A stretch of DNA of 64,000 nucleotides from Wenxinia marina DSM 24838 (GTDB lineage Bacteria; Pseudomonadota; Alphaproteobacteria; Rhodobacterales; Rhodobacteraceae), in the NCBI RefSeq assembly GCF_000379485.1, contig NZ_KB902276.1, positions 248,001 to 312,000 of the forward strand. Direction: 5' to 3'. This document shows positions 1 through 8,136 of this stretch, in pieces. Numbering within the stretch: the first letter of the stretch is position 1; each line of letters starts with the position of its first letter. The position numbers and the translations under genes are program-made. The notes below the pieces were generated by a model. That model did no database searches. It was given only the letters and a program-made list of their open reading frames with translations, and was not told the DNA's origin.

Positions 1-120
1 TCTGGCGGCGCCGAGCCGCTGCTGATCGTCGTGCAGGATGCCGCGGTTGCCCATGAAGGCGCCCCGCGCCGGGTGCGCGAGGATCGCGCCGTCGGGTTGG
101 ACCCGGTTCTGCAGCGTCAC
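1..120 (-). CDS. conserved hypothetical protein, N-terminal part (cut by window edge)
   Basis: A GTG start at 120 overlaps the TGA of the M81 peptidase gene by 4 bp (GTGA), the same coupling seen through this operon. The 40 visible residues begin VTLQNRVQPDGAILAHP and include RGAFMGNRGILHD. This resembles the start of a proteobacterial family of unknown function (NRVxPxG...ARGxFMGNRGxLHD). The rest lies outside the window. No function can be assigned. It is the last visible gene of the leftward amino-sugar operon. The recognition rests on family memory and was not searched. Confidence 0.6.
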   Translation of the reverse strand, partial: MTLQNRVQPDGAILAHPARGAFMGNRGILHDDQQRLGAAR

Positions 121-1460
121 CGCTGGAACGGCCAGGTCGGCCGCGGGCGATGCAGGTTCTCCAGCCGCTGCAGATCCTGGCTGACTGCGCCGTCGGTCAG
201 CGCCATCACCTGCCGGCGGGGCAGGGCGCGGAGGTCCGGTGACAGGTAGCCGGACTTGACGACGAGGAGCGGGACGGCGCCGAGGTCGATCCCCAGCGCC
301 TCGAAATCCTTCAGGTCGTGGAACGGTCGGCGCCGCCGGGTCAGCACGACGGTCGCGGACCCGCTGGTGACCACCGCGCAGTCGGCCGCGAGCGTCACCG
401 AGTCCACCGACAGCCGCACCCGCGGCCCGCCGCCGCCGAGGCTGCCGCCGACCTCCACCTCCCGCGCGCCCTGCTCCAGCGCGGCCACGGCGGCCGGGTC
501 GGCGATGCCCGCGAAGGTCGCCTCCAGCCCGCGGGCCAGCACCGCCTCCAGCACGTCCGCCCGGTCGCCGACGCCGCCGGCGGTGGGATTGTCGCCGCTG
601 TCGGCGAGGATCGCGGGGGCCTGCGCGGCGTCCAGCCCCTCGGCCAACGGGGCGGCGTCCATGTCGAAGGCGAGCCGGTCGCGCGCGTCCCAGTAGGCCT
701 TAGCGATCTCCTCCGCCGCCCGCTCGCCCGCGGCGGGGTTGGTCGCGGTCACCACCGCGGCGGCGGTGGCGCGGGGGCTGTCGGCCCAGACGTAGCCGAT
801 CATCAGGTTCGCATCCTCGACGCCCTCCCGCGCGTCGTACTCCGGCAGCGCGGCGTAGAGCGCGGCGCACGGCTCGACGAAGGTGGACGACATCTCGCCC
901 GGCACCAGCAGCGGCACGGGCCGCCAGTGCACGGAAGGGCGTGGTCCGCCCGCCAGCGCCGCCGCCAGCATCCGCGCGGCCCGCGCCCGCGTCTCGGGGA
1001 CGTCCACGTGAGGGGCCGTCCGGTAAGCCGCGAAGATGTCGAGCGCGTCCACGATGTCTTGCGTCACCTGCCCGTGCAGGTCGAACGCGCCCGCGATCAC
1101 CGCGTCCGGCCCGACGATGGCGCGGACCTCGGCGATGAACTCCCCCTCCGGATCGTCGGTCCCGGGCACGAACATCGCCCCGTGCATCAGCAGCAGCACG
1201 CCATCCAGCGGGAGCGCAGCCTTCAGTCGCGCCATGAACTCCGTCCGCTGCGCCGCGAACACCTCCGCCGCCACGGGCCCGCCGGGGACGGAGCGGTCGT
1301 GGAACAACGGCACCGGCGCGATCCCGAGCGCGGCGAAGTCGACCGGAGCCATTGCGACAAGAGCGTCGCCCTCGGTGCGGGTGAAGTCGGCGGCGGTCTG
1401 CTGCAGCGGCGAGTAGCTGGAGCACTCGGTATGCAGCCCGCCGATCGCGACCCGCTTCAT
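117..1460 (-). CDS. M81 family metallopeptidase (MlrC/microcystinase C-like)
   Basis: A protein of 447 residues, about normal for the family. Metal-binding signatures are visible: GLHTECSSYSP near residue 8, AFDLHGQ in the N-terminal half, and the ADSGDNPTAGGVGD segment in the middle. MlrC hydrolyses linear peptides made from microcystin, but most family members have unknown substrates and lie in catabolic operons. The start (ATG 1460) overlaps the hexosaminidase stop (ATGA), so translation is probably coupled. In an amino-sugar operon it may hydrolyse a peptide or amide linked to the sugar; that is inference. No signal peptide is seen, so it is probably cytoplasmic. Confidence 0.85.
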   Translation of the reverse strand: MKRVAIGGLHTECSSYSPLQQTAADFTRTEGDALVAMAPVDFAALGIAPVPLFHDRSVPGGPVAAEVFAAQRTEFMARLKAALPLDGVLLLMHGAMFVPGTDDPEGEFIAEVRAIVGPDAVIAGAFDLHGQVTQDIVDALDIFAAYRTAPHVDVPETRARAARMLAAALAGGPRPSVHWRPVPLLVPGEMSSTFVEPCAALYAALPEYDAREGVEDANLMIGYVWADSPRATAAAVVTATNPAAGERAAEEIAKAYWDARDRLAFDMDAAPLAEGLDAAQAPAILADSGDNPTAGGVGDRADVLEAVLARGLEATFAGIADPAAVAALEQGAREVEVGGSLGGGGPRVRLSVDSVTLAADCAVVTSGSATVVLTRRRRPFHDLKDFEALGIDLGAVPLLVVKSGYLSPDLRALPRRQVMALTDGAVSQDLQRLENLHRPRPTWPFQR

Positions 1461-3331
1461 AGCGTCGGCACCAGCCGGGACAGCGCGGCGGCACGGGGCC
1501 AGTCCCTGGCGTCGGCCGGCGTCCAGGCCGCCTCGGCGATCAGCGCCAGGCGCGGGAAGACCATCTCGTTCAGCCGTGCGACGGAGTTCAGGTGCTCGGT
1601 CCAGATGCAGGCCTGCACGCCGACCAGCCTGCCCGGCCCGTCCGGCAGCCCCTCCGCCGGATCGTAGGCATAGGCCGCCTCGGGCGGCACGATGCCCGCC
1701 CAGGTCGCGCCGGGCGCGTCCCACCCGGCGCCCGTCGCCATGTCGAGGTAGTAGGCCTGCCCCGGCGTCGCGACCACGTCGTAGCCGGCGGCGATCAGCT
1801 CCGCCGTCTTCTCCTTGCTGCGCCACGCGAACAGCAGCGTGCCGTCCGGATCCACGCCGCCCCCGTCCGCCGCCTCGTCCCAGGCGCCCATCCCGCGGCC
1901 GAGGTCGCGGACCATTCCCTGCACCTTGCGCAGGAAATGCGCCTGCAGCTCGGCCGCGCCGCTCAGTCCCTCGCGCGCCGCCAGCGCCAGCGCGGCCGGC
2001 GACGCCTGCCACGAGTGGTGGTCCACCTCGTCGCTGCCGACATGCAGGGGTGCGCCGGGGAACAGCTCCGCCGCCTCGCGCAGCAGCGTCTCCACCACCT
2101 CGTAGGTGCGGGGCAGGGCGGGGTTCAGGGCGTTGTTGGGGTAGCCCTGGATCGAGTGGTAGCTGCCCGCCGGCTCGTCCGGGTCGGTCAGGCCGGGGAT
2201 CGCGTGGAGGAGAGCGGTCACGTGGCCGGGAATGTCGAGCTCGGGCATCACGGTGATGCCGAGCGCGGCGGCGTGGTCGCGGATCTGCGCCACTTCAGCC
2301 TCGGTGTAGCTGCCGCTCTGGCCCTCCGGGCCGTCGGCGTACTGCGGCGGTGTCTCCGTCCCGCGGGCGCGGGTGCCGGCGAGGTCGGCGAGGCCCTGGA
2401 AGGCGCGGGAGGGCAGGCGCCAGCCCTCGTCGTCGGTCAGGTGCCAGTGCAGGCGGTTCATCCGCAGCCAGGCGAGGATGTCGATCAGGCGCAGGACGGT
2501 GCCCGCGCCGTGGAAGTTCCGCGCCACGTCGAAATGGCAGCCCCGCCAGCCGAAGCGCGGGGCGTCCGCGATGGTGCCGCTTTGGGGGAAGGCGAAGCGG
2601 TCGTCCGTCCGCGCGGCATGGGTCATCTGCGCCAGCGCGATCAGGCCATGCCGCAGGCCGGCTTCATCCGGATGCGCCAGCGTGATCCGGTCGGGTGAGA
2701 ACGCCAGCCGGTAACCCTCGGCGGACAGGGCAGGGTCGGCCTCCGCGACGACCTCCGTTCCCGGGCCGGCCAGCGCGAACGGCGCGGGCGCGGCTGGAAA
2801 CAGCCGCCGGTGCAGCGCGGCGACCGCCGCGCCGGGCGCGGCGGCGGCGTGGAGGGGGATCAGCAGGGGCGGCGACCCGAACCCGTCCACCTCCACCCTG
2901 GCGGGCCACGGCATCAGGCCGAGCGGGACGTCGATCCGCCCCTCCGGCCAATCCGTCACCGGCCCCCGCGGCGTGCCCTCCGGCGGAACGAGATCGCCAA
3001 CCTCCAGCACCCGCACGCCCCCGCCCGGCAGCTCCAGCCACGCGGCCATGACGCCCTGCGTCCGGTTCTTCGGCGGATGCGTGAGGCCGTCGCAGACGAC
3101 CTGCAGCGTCCCGCCGGCCGGCAGGGGCGCGGCGAGGTCGATCTCCACATGGTTCGCAAAGGTCCGCACGAGCCGGCCGCCGTCGGTCCGCGCGCCCTCC
3201 GCCAGCCGCGTCTGCGAGCTGTAGCACAGGCGCGCGGCCGGCAGGTCCTCGCCCCCCGCATTCACCAGCGTCAGATGAAACGCGCCGTGCCCGTCCCCGG
3301 GCGTCCAGCTCTGTTCGAGGCGCAGGCTCAT
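1457..3331 (-). CDS. beta-N-acetylhexosaminidase, GH20 family
   Basis: A protein of 624 residues. Residues 1-250 form the N-terminal domains and the GH20 (beta/alpha)8 barrel begins near 258 (PRFGWRGCHFDVAR). MNRLHWHLTDDEGW (291-304) is the classic GH20 substrate-binding stretch. HVGSDEV (430-436) carries the catalytic Asp-Glu pair, D434 assisting through the substrate acetamido group and E435 as acid/base; the usual HxGGDE has Ser for the second Gly. The enzyme removes terminal GlcNAc or GalNAc from chito-oligosaccharides or glycans. No signal peptide is evident, so it probably acts on imported oligosaccharides. The start at 3331 overlaps the nagA stop, and its stop overlaps the M81 gene. 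Confidence 0.92.
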   Translation of the reverse strand: MSLRLEQSWTPGDGHGAFHLTLVNAGGEDLPAARLCYSSQTRLAEGARTDGGRLVRTFANHVEIDLAAPLPAGGTLQVVCDGLTHPPKNRTQGVMAAWLELPGGGVRVLEVGDLVPPEGTPRGPVTDWPEGRIDVPLGLMPWPARVEVDGFGSPPLLIPLHAAAAPGAAVAALHRRLFPAAPAPFALAGPGTEVVAEADPALSAEGYRLAFSPDRITLAHPDEAGLRHGLIALAQMTHAARTDDRFAFPQSGTIADAPRFGWRGCHFDVARNFHGAGTVLRLIDILAWLRMNRLHWHLTDDEGWRLPSRAFQGLADLAGTRARGTETPPQYADGPEGQSGSYTEAEVAQIRDHAAALGITVMPELDIPGHVTALLHAIPGLTDPDEPAGSYHSIQGYPNNALNPALPRTYEVVETLLREAAELFPGAPLHVGSDEVDHHSWQASPAALALAAREGLSGAAELQAHFLRKVQGMVRDLGRGMGAWDEAADGGGVDPDGTLLFAWRSKEKTAELIAAGYDVVATPGQAYYLDMATGAGWDAPGATWAGIVPPEAAYAYDPAEGLPDGPGRLVGVQACIWTEHLNSVARLNEMVFPRLALIAEAAWTPADARDWPRAAALSRLVPTL

Positions 3332-4431
3332 GCCGTCTCCATCAGCGTCAGGTCGTCGTCCAGGGCGATGAGGTCCGCGAGCGCGGTCCCCGGCCCGATC
3401 TCCTGCGGCGGCAGGCCGATCACGCGGCGCGGCACGTCGGTGCACATCGCCACCGCCTCGGCCAGCGGCACGCCGACGTGGCGCACGAGGTTGGCGAGCG
3501 AGCCGACCATGTCGATATGCGCCCCGGCCAGCGAGCCTTCGGCGTTCACCAGCGCGCCGTCCTTCACGTGGATCGTCTGCCCGTAGAGCGTGAAATGATC
3601 CGGGCCGCCCACCGTCGCCATCGCGTCCGAGACGGCGAAGGTCAGGCCCCGCCGCGGCCGGGCGCGCAGGGCGATCTTCACCATGTCCCAGCGGGAATGG
3701 ATGCCGTCGACGATGATCCCGGCGTAGGCGTCCGAGACCAGCGCCGCGCCGAGGATGCCGGGCGCGCGCGAGGCCATCGGCGGCATGGCGTTGTAGAGGT
3801 GGGTGAAGCAGGTGACGCCGTTCGCGAGGCCCGCCTCCGCCTCCTCCGCCGTCGCCGCGCTGTGGCCGGCCGAGACGACGGCGCCGGAGGCGGCGAGGCG
3901 GCGCAGGAGTGCGGGATCCGCCAGCTCCGGCGCCAGCGTGATCATCACCGGCACGTCCGCGGCGCGTAGCCGCTCCACCAGCTCCACCGTGCGCAGGTCG
4001 AGGGGGCGGATGCGGGCGGGGTCGTGAGTGCCCTTGCGCTCCACCGCGATGTGCGGCCCCTCGATGTGCAGGCCAAGGAGGCCGGGCAGGGCGGGCATGG
4101 CCGCCATGACCGCCTCGGCCGCGGCCTCCGTCACCTCCGGCAGATCCGTGATGACCGTCGCCAGCAGCCCGCCGGTGCCCAGCCGCCGGTGCGCGGCGAC
4201 GATTGCGGCGAGGCCCTCCGGCGTCGGGTCGGAGTTCAGCATCACGCCGCCGCCGCCGTTCACCTGCAGGTCGGTCAGGGCGGGCGCCAGCAGGACCGGC
4301 GACAGGTCCGCCGCGGCGCGCGTGACATCGCGGACCTCGGCGACGCGGCCGCGCTCGACCACGACCTCCCGCCGCTCCAGCAGGCGCCCGCCGGTCCACA
4401 GGCCGACCGGCCGGATCAGCCCGTCCCTCAC
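3328..4431 (-). CDS. nagA: N-acetylglucosamine-6-phosphate deacetylase
   Basis: A protein of 367 residues that removes the acetyl group from GlcNAc-6-P to give glucosamine-6-P. Amidohydrolase-fold signatures are in order: DLQVNGGGG (54-62), HIEGPHIA with metal ligand E124, SAGHSAAT with H190, THLYNAM with H211, and VSDAM with catalytic D269. Length is typical. A GTG start at 4431 is chosen because it forms a GTGA overlap with the kinase stop and fits the N-terminus; longer in-frame starts would run deep into the kinase gene. It follows the ROK kinase that supplies its substrate and precedes the hexosaminidase. Confidence 0.93.
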   Translation of the reverse strand: MRDGLIRPVGLWTGGRLLERREVVVERGRVAEVRDVTRAAADLSPVLLAPALTDLQVNGGGGVMLNSDPTPEGLAAIVAAHRRLGTGGLLATVITDLPEVTEAAAEAVMAAMPALPGLLGLHIEGPHIAVERKGTHDPARIRPLDLRTVELVERLRAADVPVMITLAPELADPALLRRLAASGAVVSAGHSAATAEEAEAGLANGVTCFTHLYNAMPPMASRAPGILGAALVSDAYAGIIVDGIHSRWDMVKIALRARPRRGLTFAVSDAMATVGGPDHFTLYGQTIHVKDGALVNAEGSLAGAHIDMVGSLANLVRHVGVPLAEAVAMCTDVPRRVIGLPPQEIGPGTALADLIALDDDLTLMETA

Positions 4432-5327
4432 GACGCCACCGCCAGCAGCGCCGCGCCGCGCGCGCCCGAGCTGTCGCCGTGCTGCGCCCGGACGATCAGC
4501 GGCACCCGCTCCTGCCCCAAGCGCTGGCGCGACAGGCTTTCGGTCAGCGTCTCCGCCACGCCCGGCAGGTTGGACAGGCCGCCGCCGAGGGCGATGCAGT
4601 CGGGGTCCAGCATCAGCTGGATCGCGTTCAGCACGTCGCCCGCGACGTCGGCCCAGATGTCCATCACCTCGCGCGCCGCCGGGTCGTCCGACGCCGCCAG
4701 CTCCGGCGCGTGCAGGCGCCGGCCCATCTTCCACTCCGCAAGGTTCGCGACGCCGGTGCCCGAGACGTAATTCTCCACGCAGCCGAGCTTGCCGCAGCCG
4801 CAGCGGAAGAGCGGCAGGCCGTGCCGCTCCAGCGCCCGCGCCGAGACGCCCACGTGCCCCACCTCCACCGCCAGGCCCGCATGGCGGTGCGGCAACCGAC
4901 CTTCGAGGCAGAAGCCGGCACCGACCCCGGTGCCGAGGACGAGGCCGAAGACGCTGCGGAAGGCGTCGCCGGCGCCGCCATGCGCCTCGGAATAGGCGAA
5001 GGCCATGCAGTCGTTGACCACCGGCAGAATGCGCCCGGTCGCCTCGGTCACCGCCGGCGCGATGGCGCGGCCCGTCGTCGGCACGTTGGAGGCAAAGCCG
5101 ATGCCGGTCACCGGGTCCACGATCCCCGGCACCGACAGGCCGATCGGCAGGCCCTCGCCGCCGACCTCGGTCAGCCAGCGGACCTGCTCGGCGATGCCGC
5201 CGATCATCTCCTCGAAACTGCCCAAGGGGGTGGGGATGCGCCGCACCTCGACCGTCTCGGCGCCCGCGCCCTCGAACAGGCGCGCCTCGATCTTGGTGCC
5301 GCCGAGGTCGATTCCGCCGCAGGTCAT
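4428..5327 (-). CDS. ROK family sugar kinase, probable N-acetylglucosamine kinase
   Basis: A protein of 299 residues with the ROK pattern: the ATP-binding GIDLGGTK at the N-terminus, VVND with the likely catalytic D106, EVGH (155-158), and the zinc-binding CGCGKLGC (176-183) followed by VENYVSG. ROK kinases of this size phosphorylate GlcNAc, glucose or similar hexoses at C6. Placement before nagA makes GlcNAc kinase (NagK) the best guess, giving GlcNAc-6-P. Substrate choice cannot be fixed from sequence. Start ATG 5327 overlaps the SIS gene stop by 4 bp. Confidence 0.87.
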   Translation of the reverse strand: MTCGGIDLGGTKIEARLFEGAGAETVEVRRIPTPLGSFEEMIGGIAEQVRWLTEVGGEGLPIGLSVPGIVDPVTGIGFASNVPTTGRAIAPAVTEATGRILPVVNDCMAFAYSEAHGGAGDAFRSVFGLVLGTGVGAGFCLEGRLPHRHAGLAVEVGHVGVSARALERHGLPLFRCGCGKLGCVENYVSGTGVANLAEWKMGRRLHAPELAASDDPAAREVMDIWADVAGDVLNAIQLMLDPDCIALGGGLSNLPGVAETLTESLSRQRLGQERVPLIVRAQHGDSSGARGAALLAVAS

Positions 5328-6391
5328 GGCGCCCACGGATGCAGCGTCACGCCCGAGACGACGCGGGAGAGGTTGCGGCCCTGGAACGGGTCGTCGACCG
5401 GCAGGCCGAGGTCGGCGGACCAGCGGGCGGCGAGGATCTGCGCCGGCAGCACGGCGAGGACCGCGTCGGCGGCTGCGGTGCCGGTGCCCCGGTAGGAGAT
5501 GTCGCCGCCGGGTCCGATCGTGGTGACGGAGGCGTCCGGGAACTGCGCCGCGATCTCGTCCGCCACGTCGTGATCGAAGCGGCGGGTGTGGTCGCCCGGA
5601 TGCAGGAGGACGAAGACGGCCGTATCGTCGTCCACCGCCGATTTCGGCCCGTGGCGAAAGCCCATCGGGCTGTCCCACTGGGTGATCGTGCGGCCGGCCG
5701 TCAGCTCCAGCACCTTCAGCGCGCTCTCCCGCGCCGCGCCGGTCAGCGCGCCGGAGCCGAGGAAGATCGCCCGCCCCGGCCGCGGCGCAGGCCGCGCGGC
5801 GAGGGCGGGGAGGAGGGCGCGCGCCTCTTCGGCGAGGGCGGGCAGGGCGGCGGCGGGGTCGATCCCGCCGAGGCAGGCCAGAGCGGACAGCAGCATCGTC
5901 GTGAAGGACGAGGTCATCGCGAAGCCCGCGTCGTGCGTCTCCTCCGGCAGGAGCAGGACGCGCAGCTGCCCGGCCCCGGCGCTCGCCCGGGTCGCGAGCG
6001 CGCCGGCGGGATTGCAGGTGACGTGCAGCCGGTCCGCCCGCGGCGCGTGCGCGTCGAGCAGGTCCAGCAGCCCGACGCTTTCGGACGAGTCGCCCGAGCG
6101 GCCGAACTGGACGACCAGCGCATCCCCGGCCGACGGCAGCCAGTCCTGCGGGCAGGCCACGATGTCGGTCGTCGCCACCGCCCGGAGGCGGCGATCCGGC
6201 AGGCCCGCGGCGGCGATCTCGCCCACGAAGGCCGATGTTCCGGCGCCGCAGAGCCAGATCTCCCGCGGCGCTCGGGCCGCGATCCACGCGCCGATGTCCG
6301 CAGCCCGCGCCGCCAGCTCGGGCGCCCACGCCTCCCAGATGCCCGGCTGGGCGTGGATCTCCGCCCAGGTCGCCGTCTCGTCCAGTCTCAT
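5324..6391 (-). CDS. SIS-domain sugar-phosphate isomerase/deaminase (AgaS/NagB-II-like)
   Basis: A protein of 355 residues with two SIS domains. The first has LCGAGTSAF (47-55), the second FLGSGALTGAARES (210-223). ETHDAGFAMTSSF (151-163) and FRHGPK (245-250) match AgaS-type and GlmS-like isomerase proteins. Members deaminate or isomerise glucosamine-6-P or galactosamine-6-P. A classical NagB is encoded in the opposite operon (13526-14302), so this one may act on galactosamine-6-P or be a redundant NagB-II. It lacks the glutaminase domain of GlmS. The ATG overlaps the regulator stop by 4 bp, placing it in the same transcript. Confidence 0.82.
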   Translation of the reverse strand: MRLDETATWAEIHAQPGIWEAWAPELAARAADIGAWIAARAPREIWLCGAGTSAFVGEIAAAGLPDRRLRAVATTDIVACPQDWLPSAGDALVVQFGRSGDSSESVGLLDLLDAHAPRADRLHVTCNPAGALATRASAGAGQLRVLLLPEETHDAGFAMTSSFTTMLLSALACLGGIDPAAALPALAEEARALLPALAARPAPRPGRAIFLGSGALTGAARESALKVLELTAGRTITQWDSPMGFRHGPKSAVDDDTAVFVLLHPGDHTRRFDHDVADEIAAQFPDASVTTIGPGGDISYRGTGTAAADAVLAVLPAQILAARWSADLGLPVDDPFQGRNLSRVVSGVTLHPWAP

Positions 6392-7245
6392 TCCGCCGCC
6401 TCCGCCGCCGGTGTCAGCAGCACCTCGACCCCGCGCGCCCGGACCTGCCCGACGAGCGGATCGCCCGGCGGCAGGTCGGTGACGAGGATCGACACCCGCT
6501 CCAGTCCGCAGATGCGGTGCAGCGAGGGTTTCAGGAACTTGGTCCGGTCCGCCAGCACGATCACCCGCGCCGCCGCCTCGACCATCGCGCGGGTATGGTG
6601 CGCCTCGTCCTCGAGGAAGGTCGACAGGCCCTGTTCGGGATCGACGCTGTCGGCGCCCATCACGAACGTGTCGAACCGCATCGAGGCCAGCACCGTCTCC
6701 ACCACCCGGCCCGTCAGCGCCAGCGCGTTTGGCCGAATCCGCCCGCCGGTCAGCATCACCGTATGCCGGCCCGAGGCCAGCGCGTGCTGCGCGACCATCA
6801 GGCCCGTCGTCATGATCGTCTTCTCGTCCGCGTTCGCGATGGCCTGCGCGAACAGCTCGGCGGTGGAGCCGTTGTCGATCAGCAGGCTCCGGTCCTCGGT
6901 CACCAGCGCGGCGGCGGCGGCCGCGATACGGCCCTTGGCCTCCATGTTCACCTGCCGGCGGTCGTGGGCCAGAGGCTCCACGAAGCCCGGCTGCGGCTTC
7001 CTCGCCAGCGCCAGCGCCAGGTCGATGCGGAAATCGGACAGGCCGGAATAGCCGAAGAGCTGGCAGAACCGGATCAGCGTCGGCTCGGACGTGCCGAGGG
7101 CGGCGCAGATCTCGCGGCTGGTGTTGCGGATGAACCGTTCGGGCGCGTCCAGCGAATAGGCGGCGATGGCGCGCAGCTTGGGGGACAGGCCGGGCTGCGC
7201 GTCCGCGATGGCCGCCAGAAGGTCGCTCTGTCGCGTGTCGCTCAT
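6388..7245 (-). CDS. hybrid transcriptional regulator: RpiR-type HTH plus DeoR-type sensor domain
   Basis: A protein of 285 residues. The N-terminus (about 20-85) looks like the RpiR/MurR HTH_6 domain: SPKLRAIAAYSLDAPERFI, then an SEPTLIRFCQLFGYSG recognition helix. The C-terminal part is not the SIS domain normal for RpiR. It instead matches the DeoR sugar-phosphate domain (DeoRC): IDNGSTAELFA (123-133), MLTGGRIRPNA (164-174), FVMGADSVDPEQGLST (194-209) and VIVLADRTKF (228-237). It probably senses a phosphorylated amino sugar and represses both divergent operons. It is the first gene of the leftward operon, so autoregulation is likely. A palindrome at 7306-7325 is the candidate site. Confidence 0.85.
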   Translation of the reverse strand: MSDTRQSDLLAAIADAQPGLSPKLRAIAAYSLDAPERFIRNTSREICAALGTSEPTLIRFCQLFGYSGLSDFRIDLALALARKPQPGFVEPLAHDRRQVNMEAKGRIAAAAAALVTEDRSLLIDNGSTAELFAQAIANADEKTIMTTGLMVAQHALASGRHTVMLTGGRIRPNALALTGRVVETVLASMRFDTFVMGADSVDPEQGLSTFLEDEAHHTRAMVEAAARVIVLADRTKFLKPSLHRICGLERVSILVTDLPPGDPLVGQVRARGVEVLLTPAAEAAE

Positions 7246-7305
7246 GCCGGACGGCCGTCTCCCTGTCGCCCTAGGTGAAAACGGGCGACGACTTTTGTCA
7301 AACAC

Positions 7306-7325
7306 AAATCCGGCCGCACGGATTT
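7306..7325. promoter_or_regulatory. candidate operator in the divergent amino-sugar promoter region
   Basis: A perfect inverted repeat, AAATCCG-GCCGCA-CGGATTT, lies in the 177-bp AT-richer spacer (7246-7422) between the regulator gene and cutC. It has 7-bp arms and a 6-bp centre. A TTGTCA at 7295-7300 could be a rightward -35 element, but no convincing -10 is seen. The position suits control of both operons by the hybrid regulator at 6388-7245; this is inference. Confidence 0.45.
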
Positions 7326-7422
7326 TAGCTGGGCAAACATTTTTCTTGATTTCGAGCCGGCCCCGTGCCTCCATCGACGTCAAGAGTTGAGCCCGACGAA
7401 GCTCGGCCGCCGTGGGGGAAGT

Positions 7423-8136
7423 ATGACTGCGCTCGAGATCTGTGTCGATACGCCCGAGGGGATCGCGACCGCCGCGACCGCCGGCGCCGACCGGATCGAA
7501 CTGTGCGCGGCCCTCGGCCTCGGGGGCCTCACGCCTTCCGCCGGGCTGATCGCCGCCGCGCTCGCGGCGGAGGTGCCGGCGCACGCGATGGTGCGCCCGC
7601 GGGCGGGCGGCTTCGTCCTGAGCGAGGCGGATCTTCGGGCGATGCTGGCCGACGTCGAGGCGGCGCGCCGTGCGGGCCTCGCCGGCGTGGTGATCGGCGC
7701 CGCGCGCCCGGGCGGCACGCTCGACGCCGACGACCTGGCCCGCCTGCGCGAGGCGGCGGGGCCGATGGCGGTGACGCTGCACCGGGTGATCGACTTGACG
7801 CCGGACCCGTTGGAGGCGGTGGAGACGGCCGTGTCGCTCTGTCTCGACCGCATCCTCACCTCCGGTCAGGCTCCGACGGCGCCCGAAGGCGCGGAGTTGA
7901 TCGCGGCGATGGTCGCGCAGGCGGCCGGCCGGATCGAGATCATGGCCGGCGGCGGCGTGACGCCAGCGAGCGCGCAGGCTCTGCTCGCGACCGGCGTCGA
8001 TGCGCTGCACGCCTCGTGCGCGGTGGCGGCGGACGACGGTGCGCCGGGGATCGGCCTTCCGGCCTCGCGCCTGACCGACGCGGCGGCGATCCGCGCCCTC
8101 AGGGCGGCGATGACGGAGGTACGGGCATGCGCGTAG
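7423..8136 (+). CDS. cutC: CutC family protein
   Basis: A protein of 237 residues with the CutC TIM-barrel pattern: an N-terminal LEICVDTPEGIATAATAGA, then DRIELCAALGLGGLTPS and VMVRPR-like AMVRPRAGGF, LHRVIDLTPD and MAGGGVTP. CutC was linked to copper homeostasis in E. coli, but its biochemical role is unsettled. ATG 7423 is preferred to an in-frame TTG at 7387 because GGGGGAAG sits at ribosome-binding distance. It is the first gene of the rightward ABC transporter operon and overlaps the next gene by 10 bp, which points to a catabolic rather than a metal-handling role here (inference). Confidence 0.85.
   Translation: MTALEICVDTPEGIATAATAGADRIELCAALGLGGLTPSAGLIAAALAAEVPAHAMVRPRAGGFVLSEADLRAMLADVEAARRAGLAGVVIGAARPGGTLDADDLARLREAAGPMAVTLHRVIDLTPDPLEAVETAVSLCLDRILTSGQAPTAPEGAELIAAMVAQAAGRIEIMAGGGVTPASAQALLATGVDALHASCAVAADDGAPGIGLPASRLTDAAAIRALRAAMTEVRACA

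Noticed and set aside
31-249. Short plus-strand frame at the left edge
   Set aside because: It is antisense to the end of the M81 gene and the coupled hypothetical gene, both supported by family motifs and a GTGA overlap.
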